Assembly (NCBI GenBank): GCA_021613375.1
Contig: CM038720.1
Coordinates: 14,291,962-14,355,961, forward strand
DNA length: 64,000 nt
Source: Megaleporinus macrocephalus
Lineage: Eukaryota > Chordata > Actinopteri > Characiformes > Anostomidae
Reading direction: 5' to 3'
Part shown: positions 13,536-25,340 of the stretch, one piece after another
How the letters are laid out: each line of letters opens with the position of its first letter
Numbering within the stretch: position 1 is the first letter of the stretch
Notes under the pieces: model-generated
Seen by the model: the letters and a program-made list of their open reading frames with translations, nothing else
What the model was told of the DNA's origin: nothing
Database searches by the model: none
Program-made: the position numbers and the translations under genes

Positions 13536-14289
13536 TAACTGAATGGTTGTTTCGGGGGAAGTAGTGATTATTAAGTCTGAACTGAGTTAACATTAAAACC
13601 TCAATAAAACGTTTACTGAGTTACTATGCTGTAGTAATGTACTGAGCAGGCTATGTAGATAGAATAAATAGCTGTGTTGAATATTTACTTTGATTTGTGA
13701 CATTTGAGAACTCACATTTTGACAAGTTGAGGATGGAACTTAATATTTGGCACAAAAACACAGGAAAAAAGCAAAGGATGAATCCTCACCATCAAAGAAC
13801 AGACCATATGAAAAAATAAAACTAAATCTGGACAGGCATTGAGACAATGGCAGAAAACCTGACACACATTGTTTTTTTCTCAGCAAAAGGTTGTGGGTTG
13901 GTGGGGGGTGTTAGTGGGTTAGCATGTAGCTTTTCTCCTAGAGGTTAATTCATGTCCTCTACTGACTCCTAAGTATTGGCTGATGGAGCACAGAGTTAGG
14001 GATGTTATGGAAACCTGTAAATAACACAAGCCAACAACAAGGTGCAGAAAAAAAACAACCACAGAGAAGAGAAGCACAGAGTGGAGAAGAAGCCAAGCGA
14101 GTTTGGAAAGATCTCTTAGACACTGACGACAACTACACCATAGAGAATTTGGACAGAGTGGCCTCACGAAACATGAGCAGCACTATGTTTTCCTCTTTTT
14201 TTGTTAAGTGCCAAAAAGCATTTAAACAGCATTCAAGTTTTCGGGAGCGATCACTGTCAGACAAATAAGTGAATTTTCACTTTGAGAAT

Positions 14290-14830
14290 GTTTTGAGACA
14301 TGAATGTGTAATGCGCTGGGCCTCCGTCCGCTTTTAATAATTGAAATGGTTGTATTGTGTTAGGGTGTATTAAAGCCGTGTTGCATTAAAAATGTTCTAT
14401 TTCATTTAGGAGAATTTTTTCCCCTCTCTTATTAAAGTGTCGGGGAAATAATTGAAAGGATTGTGCGCTTATAAATATTTGATCTCCTCCTACTCACATC
14501 CACGATGGGAACTGAGGCATTTACACCCAAAAAAGTGTTACATTGTTATGTGTGTTTTTTTTTTTCTCAGTTAGTTGAATAATTAAGACAGGAATGTTTG
14601 GGCCTGTGAAAAAAAATCTGACAAACTAATTTAAAATGAAATAAAGGCCCAGGTCTGTGAGGACATTAGATATTTATCGCCACTTATTCATTATTAACAC
14701 ACAAAGCCCTCATGATAATTGATGGATAAAAAGAGCTTTTCAAGAGATATGCAGTACCAGATGTTCAGGGAGAGAAAAAAAATTCTCCATTATTCGCCAT
14801 TATAATTCTCGCTCGAGACTTAGCCTACTC
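14290..14830. promoter_or_regulatory. Candidate conserved non-coding block
   Basis: Half a kilobase of evenly complex, TAAT-rich sequence: GCTTTTAATAATTGAAATGG, GCTTATAAATATTTGATCTC, TTATTCATTATTAACACACA, CATGATAATTGATGGATAAA. No repeat wording, no coding frame. Among the most enhancer-like stretches of the window by eye. Confidence 0.35.
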
Positions 14831-15014
14831 TGTAATATCCTTACGCTCATACTGAACTCCTTCCCTCCTTACCTTACCTTATGTCTAACATCCTGTATCT
14901 GTCTGTGGGCAGGCTTTTAACTTTCAACATTAGCTTACTTGCGATATATACTTATAAAACACATGTATACAACTTAAAAATGAACTGAACTTAATCAAAC
15001 TAAAGCAATTGTGA

Positions 15015-15370
15015 GAACAGAATAAAACTTGTTCATCCATCTCCAACCAGTGGCCAGAAACTGACCCCTGATGAAGGACTAGAGGATACCCAACACAAAC
15101 CAGGTAGCAACAGATAAGCTATTGTCTCTGACTTCACATCTACAAAAAGGACTGACAAGATAGGAGTGTCTAATAGAGTGGACAGTGAGTAAACACTCCA
15201 GCACCACAGGTGAGTCTGATCCACTCATACGAGCATGACACACACTAACCCCACCACAGTGTCACAGCTTAAATTAATTCACCACCCAACCAATACCCAC
15301 CCTGTGGTGGTCCTATGGGGGTCCTGACTGTTAAAGAACAGAATAACAAAGTATGTAGACTACAACGTGC
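15015..15370. mobile_element. Palindromic MITE, partial copy
   Basis: Central and right half: GTGTCTAATAGAGTGGACAG, TCTGATCCACTCATACGAGC, CCTATGGGGGTCCTGACTGT, as in the 31055 copy. Left end is missing. Confidence 0.6.
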
Positions 15371-16019
15371 AGCTATAACTGTCGGCAAAAGTTTATGAAC
15401 TTTGTAACTCAAGCCTTATCCATTGTCACCGTCATGGCAAAACTTTGTATCTCTAAAATAGTAAATAGTAAAGTGGGAGCACATGTTTTTAACCTTGAAT
15501 TGGAGCTACTGAGATAATATTCAAAATAATCTTGGATCTTTTCTATTGGTCCATTGCTTGTGATATTTTAACCCACTGTGAAGTGAGTCAGTCAGTCAGT
15601 CAGTTTATGTGTTATTATGTGAAAATATTATTAAGTGAAAATGATATATTTTTTACATGGAACAAACTTAAACATGCTGAGTTTAACACATTGAATTTTT
15701 TTTTATTAAAATAATAAAAAAAACATGCTGTAATTTTTGCAATGTTTTCCTCTATAAGTTAAATTCAGTAAATTAATACAAATTGTGCTCTAAAATAGGT
15801 AAAAAGCCACATTTAAGTGTGTTAATGGTAGAGGATGTGTTAACTTACTCTTATACAACTGCACACAAGTGGACCCAATGAAATAGTGAGGAATGTATAC
15901 AACATGGGTGCACCTAATTGTTCAGAGCAAATGTCTCTGCAATGAGAATTGTAGTTCTACCGGTTACAGTACGTGCTGAATTCAAATCAGGCTTTCCGCT
16001 TTACCAAGCAGTGAGGAAA

Positions 16020-16620
16020 TGACCATGCGGTCAGTCATGCAGCTCATAAGGTGATAGGCTCCGAAAGCAAACAGGCCAGTGCGAGTAAAAAGTGTATGGA
16101 AGGTCTAAGTCGACTTCCCTCTGTCGTTCCTCTGTCGGTGCAGAAGGTGAGTGTAGGGCGATGTAGGGAGGAGGAGAAAAAGAGGCATGAGGGCGGGTGG
16201 GACCTCAGCTCACTTTTTCTTCTTTTCCTTTTTTTCCTTCCCTCCCTCCGTCTGCCTGTCAGGCCGTCCTTCCCTGCAGGCGTCCACACTTGATGGCCTT
16301 TATGAAAATATCATAAATTCAATCAGGGCCTGCAAATTTCATGAGCCGTCCATCTTCCTCCTGAATTTCTTAACGGGGTGTCAAAACAATCTGCCCCGTG
16401 ACGTCTGACAGTCCGCACAGCGAGGAGCCAAATGGCTGGAAATATTCGGGCCGGCTCTCTCTCGCTCTCTCTTTCTGCCTAATCCATCCCCCTCCCTCCT
16501 GTCTCCCGCTCTTCCACTCAAAAATCTGAATTTCATATCACTGAAATATGAAGGCAGATTCAGACAATATGAAGGCCCTCTGATTCTGAAATACTGAAGA
16601 TTCATTGCGTATCAGGCAAA
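16020..16620. promoter_or_regulatory. Candidate conserved non-coding block
   Basis: TTATGAAAATATCATAAATT, AGGGCCTGCAAATTTCATGA, CCAAATGGCTGGAAATATTC, CTGAATTTCATATCACTGAA and AATATGAAGGCAG. GC-richer than its flanks, with pyrimidine tracts at 16210-16260 and 16460-16520. The open frames across it on both strands are not supported as genes. Confidence 0.35.
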
Positions 16621-16999
16621 AAAGGCACCACCCTATCAGGGGGTTCTAGACATCTTGTTCATAATATTAACATTTTCTTTAAAAAATAGTGTTGTTCATG
16701 TTACTGCACATATTAAGCATGATTGATCATATCATTTAATTTAGAAGACCACTATTACCTGTTTTCCTATATCTCCTACTAAAATCTTTCCTCAGTGCAC
16801 CAGTGGAAATGATCAATATCATATTTACAGCACCTTCCCTTCACCCTCACCTAACACTAAGAGAAAATGCTCAGCTATTTTTATTTGCTTGTCCTACATG
16901 GTTAAAACCTTTACAGTGCCAAATAAAACATTTCTATTGTGGATGTTTCTAACATGTGACCATTATTTTGCATTTTCAATTTTTATTGATGTATTTCTT

Positions 17000-17280
17000 G
17001 ATGATGTGACTGCTATCAAACCCAACAGGACAAATTCTGAATAGTAGATGGCTATACAAGCAACTCAGATTTAGTAAAACCCATTGCACAGTGCCTTAAA
17101 GGGCAGCTGGACAATGACCTGAAGCATACTGCGACCGCAACCCAAAGCTTTTTAAGGCAAGAAGCAGATTGTTTGCAACGTGTAGCTCACTTGTCACCTG
17201 ACGTCAATACAACCAAACATGTGTTTCACTCACTGAAGGCAACACTAAAGGTGAAACATCTTAAGAACAAGCAGGAACTG
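17000..17280 (+). repeat. Direct repeat copy 1 (offset about 546 bp)
   Basis: About 281 bp nearly identical to 17546-17827, beginning GATGATGTGACTGCTATCAA and ending GAACAAGCAGGAACTG. Few mismatches distinguish the copies, so the duplication is younger than the transposon decay. Confidence 0.9.
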
Positions 17281-17545
17281 CATTTTCAACTATGGCTTAA
17301 ATAGCCTAGATATTAGGCTAATGAATAACACAATATTGGTATTCTTGGTACGGTTGGTTTTTTGAGTTTGTAAAAAAAATATTCTAAAAAACAAAAGTAC
17401 AATCCTGGAACAACATCTTATGGGAGAAAAACATAAATTATATCAGAAATATGGAAGAATTGAGTATGGAGAAGGGAAGGAACTGCTCCTCTGTAAAGCA
17501 TAGGGGAGGTATGGTGGGCATGTATGGCTGTCAGTTGTATTTATT

Positions 17546-17827
17546 GATGATGTGACTGCTATCAAACCCAACAGGACAAATTCTGAATTGTAAACGGCTA
17601 TACAAGCAACTCAGATTTAGTAAAACCCATTGCACAGTGCTTTAAAAGGCAGCTGGACAATGACCTGAAGCATACTGCGACCGTAACCCAAAGCTTTTTA
17701 AGGCAAGAAGCAGAATGTTCTGCAACATGTAGCTCACTTGTCACCTGACGTCAATACAACCAAACATGTGTTTCACTCACTGAAGGCAACACTAAAGGTG
17801 AAACATCCCAGGAACAAGCAGGAACTG
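17546..17827 (+). repeat. Direct repeat copy 2
   Basis: Second copy of the block at 17000-17280. Here the transposase-like sequence continues beyond the copy boundary, so this is probably the original and the first is the insertion or duplicate. Confidence 0.9.
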
Positions 17828-18209
17828 AAGACAGCTGCAGTAAAGGCCTGGAAGACCATCACTATAGAACAAACCCAGCATCTGGTGATGTTTCTGGGTT
17901 CCAGACCTCCGGCAGTCTTTATTATTATAGCCAAGTATTTAAAAAATGACCATTTCTGATATCCTAATGCCATAGTAGCATATGAAGTCATTAAATATCA
18001 CAACAGAATCATATTGTGGATAGAGTAATATGATATAGATATTATAGCCTGTAGCAAATTTTACTCCATACTGGTGACTGTTTTCTAGTTCTCTACTTAG
18101 TCATAGTAAACTTTTAGTTTAATTAAAATATGAACTCATAATTTGCTCATTTTTCATTAGAATGTAATAACAGCTAATAAACCTAATTTTGACCAGATTC
18201 AGGGGGAAT

Positions 18210-18690
18210 GACGAGTAAGTCATAAGCTCTAAATAACCGCATGCACGTTCTTGCGGACCACTGCTCTACATGATGTCAGATTCTCATTAAGAAGACGCAT
18301 TCGTCACGTTAATGGCTCATCACAGCCACACAAGTGCAGAGTCAAATGAGGAATATTTGACTTAGACCGTCTAAGTCAGAGTATTAATGCAATCCGAAAT
18401 CACTTCACGCTCGTAGGCCTCTCTGGATGGGACAGATTCTCTTTCCATTCGTGCTCGCTTCACTGGCTGGGAGTGGGCCTGAGTGATTTGGGCAATATGT
18501 CTCGAGGGACAAAGTCAGGAGGAGAGTCCTTTGTGACTAAATACATTTTTTCTTCTGCTCCCCCAAATGAACCCATTAATATTTTAGATTAATGCAAATA
18601 ACCACAAATGAAGGATAATTGCCTAAAATCAAAATTCAATTAATGTTTAACACAGGCAAATCTTCCTCGTACGATGAGATCCGAAAGTTT
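18210..18690. promoter_or_regulatory. Candidate conserved non-coding block
   Basis: AGTCAAATGAGGAATATTTG, GACTTAGACCGTCTAAGTCA (a near-perfect palindrome at about 18360), CCATTAATATTTTAGATTAA, TGCAAATAACCACAAATGAA and GGATAATTGCC. Single-copy in appearance, no coding frame. Confidence 0.35.
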
Positions 18691-19146
18691 GTGGCCTCCT
18701 GGGATTGTCTAATAATTTTAATATTGCTGAACTGATGGAGTATCACAAGTCCCCAATGAACTTATGAACTTTACAAAATTGTGCAGGCGGTGAGAGAACC
18801 AAGAGACCTCGCAAAAGAAAGGCTGTAACACTCATGCACTATAATGACGCCTGAAAGTAAGTCTAATTCTAAAACGACACCAATTACTCAAACTGTAGGC
18901 CAATACTGCCAAAGCAGCTGAACCACCACATTCATCAAAGCTTGCTGGTTTGTATGAGGTATTATGTCAGTTCCTAATATGGGAATAACCTAAACTATAG
19001 AATAACAACAGAGTCTCAGAGGTCTATGTAAAAAAAATTCAAACTTTTTAGAAGTTTTTTAAAAGTAGCTTAGTTCTAGCGGGCCTTGCATGTCCAGTCT
19101 TCTTATTATGTCTTTAGACAGGATATTTCAGGCTATGAGGCCTAAA

Positions 19147-20160
19147 CAGAGGTGGCAAGTAACAAAGTACAAGTATTTCGTTATTTTATTTAAGTATTTT
19201 TTAGGTATCTGTATTTGTCATCTAATACTTTTTAGCTCTACTTGCTTCATTTTAAAAAAAGTCTGTACTTTTTATTTACCACATTTTAAAAACAGGCTAA
19301 TTTCTTTACTTTTAGCCAATTTTTACTCTACTTATTTATGTGTTTTTAAATCAAACAATCTAAATCCTACTCTATGTGAAAGGGGGCGGAGAGGCGGCCA
19401 GTGTGAACCTCAGATTGGCTACCTTCAAGACAGTGATCGCGCAGGAAAAGATGAGAAAGGAATACAAAAGAAAAGAGTGTTGAGCCAGCGCTTCTTACCA
19501 AAGGTGTCAAGAGTATTCACTGAAGTATCAACTCAAGCTTTTTACTCCAGTAAAAGTGTAAAAGTACTGCTTTAAAACTACTTAAAGTAAAAAAAGTAAA
19601 AGTAATGTAAGTGAAATGCCATTAAGGGCAAAGACCACAGGGCCCTACAATGCACTAGCCCACCTCCCTGCCAAAAAAAACATTCTTCTAAAAGCCATAA
19701 TGACTATAATGTTATATTAAAATGTTAATGTTGATAAATTTGGGATGCGCTAGGCTTCCTGTTTCAGCCGCATATATGCCCATTGAACATGAATGTATTT
19801 TAGTACAATGTAAATATATTAAAGAAGCATATCTGTGTACTACTGAGCATTAACATGTGTTTCATTGAGCGGAAGATATAATGACTAGTTGTCTATTGTA
19901 ATAGTGGTAAAGTATTGCAATAGTAAATGTACATAAATAAAAACAAGCTGAAATAAAATAGGAGTAACGAGGCTATTTTTAAATGTAAGGAGTTAATGAT
20001 AATATAATATAATATAATAATAATAATAATATAACGGTGTGACAATGTAGTGAGTAGAAGTAAAAAGTCAGCTGAAAAATAATTACTCCAGTAAAGTACA
20101 AATAACCAAAATTTCTACTTAAGTAAGGTAACGAAGTATTTGTATATCTTGACACCTCTG
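19147..20160. mobile_element. 1.0 kb non-autonomous hAT-like transposon
   Basis: Ends are imperfect inverted repeats: CAGAGGTGGCAAGTAACAAA at 19147 and the complement of CAGAGGTGTCAAGATATACA ending at 20160, both followed by a TACTTCGTTA..TTAAGTA core. CAGAGGTG termini are hAT-like. The interior is rich in AAGTAAAAGTA motifs and has no transposase; clear 8-bp target duplications are not seen. Confidence 0.7.
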
Positions 20161-20579
20161 CTTCTTACGGTGCATCGAAAAAAAAATAGTGATACACCAC
20201 TCGACTGAAGTGATGCAGCAGGTACCTTAATGATCAGCCGGTGCCAGAATTTAACAGCAGGTTGCCAAACCTAATCTTTTTTTCCAACATTCATGACCAT
20301 TTAAAAAATATTTTTATTCACGCTTAGAATTGTTTACTGCAACCCAAGTGATGAAGAAAATGAAGAGTCACTATGCTATTTTGAAAGCTTTTTAAGTTTG
20401 TCAGCCTCTTTTTTGCTTACTTTTTTTCATTTGCCTTCGTCATACAAGTTCGTTATCTGGCAAGGTCAACAAACACATTCTGAAGTTTAAGATTTTAATA
20501 GCAAATTTCATAAAAGTACAAGCAAGTCAGTTACAGTTTGTAATGAATATGATTTTATTTTGTGATGTGTACATACACA

Positions 20580-20933
20580 GATGAGTTATAACATTAAAAC
20601 CACCTCTTGTTTCTACAATATCTGTCTATTTTATCAGCTCCACTAACACTTTGTAGTTCTACAAGCACAGACTGTAGTCTGTCTGTTTCTCTCTATACTT
20701 TGTTAGCCCCCTTTTACCCTGTTCCTCAATGTTCATGACCCCACAGGACCACTGCAAAACAGATAAAAACTTCAGATGTCTGATCCCCTCGCACCATTGT
20801 AAAACACACTGAGTAAAAGGAGGGATAATAAAAGTATAGTGAGAACTCCAACGTGCTCCTTGATTGTATTTAGAGCTGACAAAGTAGACAAAGAGTTTGG
20901 ATAGTTTTAATGTTATGGCTGATGGGTATGATC
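20580..20933. mobile_element. Palindromic MITE, copy A
   Basis: Starts ATAACATTAAAACCACCTCT and ends TTTTAATGTTATGGCTGAT, near-perfect terminal inverted repeats. Inside is TTTATCAGCTCCACTAACAC and TTTGTTAGCCCCCTTTTACC. Shared wording with copies at 15015, 31055, 54635 and 63245. Confidence 0.8.
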
Positions 20934-21079
20934 AGTATACAGTGCTAAAATAATTCCAACAATGTTCATGTTAAATTCTTGTAAAGGTAATTAAACACGT
21001 AAGTGTGTTTGGTTTTCTAGATGTATGGATTTTTGTGGATAATGCCTGCAGTTCTGTGTACATTCAGTTTCATGTCTGT

Positions 21080-21435
21080 ACATCTTCTATCCATTATTTT
21101 CCATTTTATCCCACTAGTCAGGGGGGGCTGGAGCCAATCCCTTCGTCATCAGGCGAAGCTTGGTTACACCATGACAATCCATCACATGACCAACATTCAC
21201 TTACACCTACAGGCAATTTAGAGTGATAAGATTTCACTCACACTCACACCTACAGGAAATTTAGAGTGACCAATCAACCCAACATGCATGTGTTTGGACT
21301 GTGGGAGGAAACCGGAGTACCCGGAGAAAACCCACTCAAGCACAGGGAGAACATGCACACTCCAGACAGAACGGCCCGGACTGGGACATCTTGCGGTGAG
21401 GCGACAGTGCTAACCACTACACCACCGTGCTGTCT
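21080..21435 (-). repeat. Ubiquitous fish dispersed repeat (minus orientation)
   Basis: Contains AACCGGAGTACCCGGAGAAA, GAGAACATGCACACTCCAGA and GTGCTAACCACTACACCACC, the complement of the repeat at 26720-27030. Recognised as a very common teleost repeat. Its class is not assigned here. Confidence 0.75.
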
Positions 21436-22079
21436 ATGTCTGTGAATCTTATAATCCTCAAATAAGACAAATCCTGTTTTTTTTTTAATTGGATTTTTAA
21501 TACTTTTCCTTTTTTTACTTTAAGTTCCTGTCAGAACACATACTTTGGTATTTCTACTTGAGTAAAAGTAGAACGTGCATGTTTTCTTTACTTGTTTACT
21601 AGTATGTAGCTAAAAGCAGTCAGCAGTAAGATCAGGGACTACCTCTCAGCTACACTGATACTGAACTAAACATCAGCATGGAGCCACAGACAGCTGGTGC
21701 AGAACGAGTGCTGTAATTCATATGGAATTCTCAGAAGGGTCAGATTTTGGGTTAAGTCCTAAAATTGCACATTTCCAATCCATAAGGACACGGAATAATT
21801 ATACATTTTGCGAGTCATGCATTCTGGTGTCATGATTAACTATCAAAAGCCCTGGGAGTGTTTTTAATAGATTAATCATTTTTGCTTTCATCATATTCAT
21901 TTTAATATTTATTTGGTATATTTAACTATTTTAAGCTGGTTATCTGATACCTATCTCATACAAGCTTAATAATAATTTGTGAAAAAAATGAGCACATGAT
22001 AGCAAGTGGAGACAATATGGAAAGTCTAAAGAAGGAATAAAAGGGGACATAGATGTCCTAGTATTGTGACAATCTGAAC

Positions 22080-22345
22080 TGTTTAAATCCCCCGGCTTAT
22101 TACATCCTATTGCTTGTTATAGAGTATGTACATGGAAAGTCATGCGCACTGGCTGAATTCAAGGAGTCACTGTTAATGGGAAATTATAACGCATTCTGCT
22201 TCTGTACCTTGACGTATTTGTGAGTGAATCACAGTATTATGGAGAGTCCCTGAGCCAGAAGAGCACTTTCTCTCAATGATATATGGGCGAGGTGAAACAT
22301 GAGATCATTAGTTAATAATAATAGTAATTAATTATCCCACCTGCT
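22080..22345. promoter_or_regulatory. Candidate conserved non-coding block
   Basis: ACATCCTATTGCTTGTTATA, TGTTAATGGGAAATTATAAC, GAGATCATTAGTTAATAATA and GTAATTAATTATCCCACCTG (with an E-box CACCTG). Non-repetitive and without an open frame. Confidence 0.3.
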
Positions 22346-23639
22346 GGTACATGATAATGTAGATGTGTAGAGGCGGACCAAAAGTCACTACATGAAAAAA
22401 ATATTACAGGAATTTTGTCTTAATACATAAATAATGTGATTAATTGTGCTAAATATGACCAAGAACGTGACTGTAAAAAAATATTTCAGGTTTAATAACC
22501 AGCTCTCTACATTGTGTAAAAAATTATAATAAATGGATCAATGAAAATTACTTGGGGACAAAAATATGTTATCTTCCATCATAGGTTGAGAATATTTTTT
22601 CCTTCACTTGAGAAGGAAGACGTGAACAGATTCATTTGCAACACATAAGCACATAAACATATTATTAAATTAATAATTAAATATAAAAAGTAGTGGACCA
22701 GGTTAACCAAGACATGTTTAGCGTCCACATTTTGCTTTTTTAGTGGCTGTTGCCACTTTTCCACCGCATGGCACGGCAGACAAGCTTCAGGTGACTATTG
22801 ACTTCTGGTGTTGTTAGCCATGTTAACCTCATGGCTTTAATGCTAAACACATAGACACCAGAAGTATCTTGGCTGTTTGGCTACATCTAAAGAAGAGCTA
22901 TCACCTAATTATTCTTTTATTCATAAACCCAGCAACATTGTACACATTAAAAAAGTGTCACACAAAATTGAGATTTGATTTCACCCTTGACACTCAGTAT
23001 GAAATGAAAGGCCTTACAGTGACTAATGATTCAAAGCTTGTTGCTGACTTCTGTGCTCTCGCAAGTCAAATGAAGAACTAGGCCTTTCTTATAAACCGTT
23101 ACAAGAGCAGTATAAACAATCTAATAAAGATGTGATTGATTTAATGTCTATTGTCTGCTTGGGTCGTCTTATAATTAGAGCTGTGCTGGCTCTCAAACAC
23201 TGAACTTCCATAATTTTACCCCTGGGGTAAGTGGCGGCTGAGGAACCACCAATCTGGACTCTGTTTTTCACTAATATTCTCTTTCAGATTTTAGGCTTGG
23301 ACTAGAATGCAGTGACACTAAAGCCATCTGTTGTTGTGTTAAAAACAAACTGGTCGTCCTTTTCCCTGGCGCTCAACAATGAGACGAGAGGCAGACTAGA
23401 ACAAGAAAAAAGCCTTGGATAGCTTTATTATGCCGCCTTATTATAATATGCTGAAATATGAATTGAATATTTATGTACAACGACCGCTTTAAAAAAATAA
23501 TAAAAAAGCGAACTGAAAGATAATAAGCCCAAATCTTAAGAATCAAACGCGCGTACATTGTTGTCAGCGGTGTGAATGTTTCCATGTTTTGCTCTTATTT
23601 TTTCCCCACCCGTTATCCGGAAAACCCCGCCCATTTTTC

Positions 23640-23880
23640 TCGTATTGGCTCGTAGTTAATCCTCACAAGCGCTGTGTCGATTTGCATACGGACCGCTGGA
23701 GAGTATTTGCTACCAGCCAATCCCGGCGCGATATGCAAAGTGACGGCCGCTTATGTTTACTACATACTGACCAATCCGGGTGCGATATGCAAATCTTGCG
23801 GGCTGGTCGTAAGTGTGAGCAATTAGCCAATCCTAGCACAGGAGGCGAGGCTTGTCGGAAAAGGAGTGGCATTAAAAATA
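23640..23880 (+). promoter_or_regulatory. CCAAT-box and octamer array, promoter-like
   Basis: Within 240 bp: CCAAT at 23717, 23771 and 23827 (spacing 54 and 56 bp) and an inverted ATTGG at 23644; octamer sites ATTTGCAT (23680-23687), ATGCAAAG (23733-23740) and ATGCAAAT (23787-23794); a CCCCGCCC box just upstream (23625-23632); and a TATA-like ATTAAAAATA at 23871. GC-rich against AT-rich flanks. CCAAT plus octamer pairs are typical of H2A/H2B histone promoters, but no histone ORF lies on either side. It may be an orphan promoter, a repeat end or an enhancer. Confidence 0.4.
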
Positions 23881-24021
23881 ACGCCAGTTTTCTGGGGAGC
23901 TGTGAAATAGACTCACTTTGTTCCTCTGTACAAAGATTAACAGTGCCCCTAGCGGAGGAATAGCCAAAAAAGGGGAACTCCATAGATTTTTCAAAATTTA
24001 TGCGTACTTAAAAGTTTGAGA

Positions 24022-24135
24022 AGGTTCAGAGCGGTTTGGTGTGAAATGCTCAGTTTTAAAGAAACTTTACAGAGTGTGAATTGTTCACAGTGGTGGTATT
24101 GGGAACCAGACGTCCACCTCTGAAAGCTCCCTAAA
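24022..24135. repeat. Dispersed repeat family with GGGAACCAGACGTCC
   Basis: GTGTGAAATGCTCAGTTTTA, ACAGTGGTGGTATTGGGAAC and CCAGACGTCCACCTCT. Related copies are at 62335-62470 (CTGTGAAATACTCAGTTTTA, GGGCAACCAGACGTCC) and, diverged, at 53270-53360. Confidence 0.65.
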
Positions 24136-24394
24136 AAAAACACTGTTATTATACACAGTGGTAGCAACAAGGCCGCATAATGTCTGCAACATTGTTGGAC
24201 GGTAGGTTTAGCCTAAAATACACTTTATTCAATATATTTATTTTTGTTCCCCATAAAAACATTTTCATCTTCAGTTAACATATAAAATACTCAGAAGGCA
24301 TGTGTAGGTTAACTGGTGGTTTGGATAGTAATAAATTTGTTATATTTGAATATATCTGTGTCTCTAGACATTGGGACCCCTGGTTCCTCTTCAC

Positions 24395-24396
<2 letters not shown>

Positions 24397-24458
<62 letters not shown>
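24397..24458. repeat. (TA)n microsatellite
   Basis: About 31 uninterrupted TA units; a likely polymorphic locus and a place where assembly may be imprecise. Confidence 0.95.
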
Positions 24459-24461
<3 letters not shown>

Positions 24462-24719
24462 GCAGATAGTACAAATTAATGGCCAGATTTTGTCATGCTC
24501 TACTGACTTCATCCGCCTCATGTTGGCACAGCAAGCCCTACAAGGAACCGTTCGAACAAATCTTTACTTAAGTTCAAGAGACTGCATGTTATCAGTTATC
24601 ATATCATATCTGGGCTTCACGAAAGTTAAAATATGGTCACATCTTGTAAAGGGAGCCCAACTAAACAAATAACACAAAAATATATAGTTTTTCATTATTT
24701 TCATTATTGAACTTAGTAA

Positions 24720-25340
24720 ACTATCTTTTATTAAATATCTTTGTTGGCAAAAGCATGTGAACCACAGCCCACCTAAGGTTGAAATTTGGTTCACTGATGC
24801 CTAAGAGCCTGTAATCCTGTATAACGTTTTGATATACTCCAAAATTCATAGTTCCATTAAATGAAAGTGAGTTGTCCTGGTCCAGTAGGAGCAAAACAGC
24901 CAAAATGTGATATACTGCCACCACCGTGTTGGCATGAGGTTCTTATTCAGCAAAGTGGTCTTTGGTTTTGGCATAATTAACATCTCTCATTTAGGCCACA
25001 AACATACATTTTCTCATTATCTGTCCACAGGACATTATTTTAGCAGTCTTCTGACTCATCTAGATGTTTTTTGGGAAATGTTCTTCCCGGAGAGTAGTGG
25101 ATTTCTTTCTTCTTGCTGTCAATTAACACATACTCTTCATGTTCAGCCAGAATCTTACCTGATTGTCATCCAACTGATTGAACCTCCTGACTCTGTCACT
25201 AATTTAGAGGTTCATGTGATTTTGCCATTTAATGAACTGAAAAAACATGTTTTTGTCTTATTTGGGTTTTTTTGGCTGATCTTTATCTGTTGTTACAGCT
25301 TAAATAAAGTTGATGATATTTTAGATCACATTTATATAGA
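24720..25340 (-). mobile_element. Possible Tc1-like transposase remnant
   Basis: The minus strand shows NSLSFNGTMNFGVYQNVIQD near 24810-24870, which resembles the Tc1 segment (F)xxGTMN..VY..I. The plus-strand wording (fragment about stubby repeats of CATTTTCTCATTATCTGTCC, 25000-25070) is the usual complement of these elements. A 148-codon plus-strand open frame here looks fortuitous. Confidence 0.4.

Larger units (their letters stand above)
16990..17960 (+). mobile_element. Tc1/mariner-like transposon remnant with internal duplication
   Basis: Traces of a transposase in shifting frames: SVKHRGGMVGMYGC near 17490 (Tc1 HGGGSVMVWGC), DNDLKHTA near 17120 and 17660 (Tc1 DNDPKHTA), and LKTAAVKAWKTI..TQHLVM near 17825-17890 (C-terminal region). 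Two direct copies of about 281 bp lie inside. No intact ORF. Confidence 0.65.
20934..23600. other. Intergenic
   Basis: Apart from the repeat at 21080-21435 and the block at 22080-22345, I see only AT-rich non-coding sequence. Short open frames at 22580-23270 have no recognisable motif. Confidence 0.4.

Noticed and set aside
19090..19575. 161-codon ORF
   Set aside because: Lies inside the hAT-like non-autonomous element and encodes its AAGTA-rich interior.
23589..23963. Overlapping 124- and 106-codon ORFs on both strands
   Set aside because: Openness results from the GC-rich CCAAT/octamer array; peptides have no recognisable motif.
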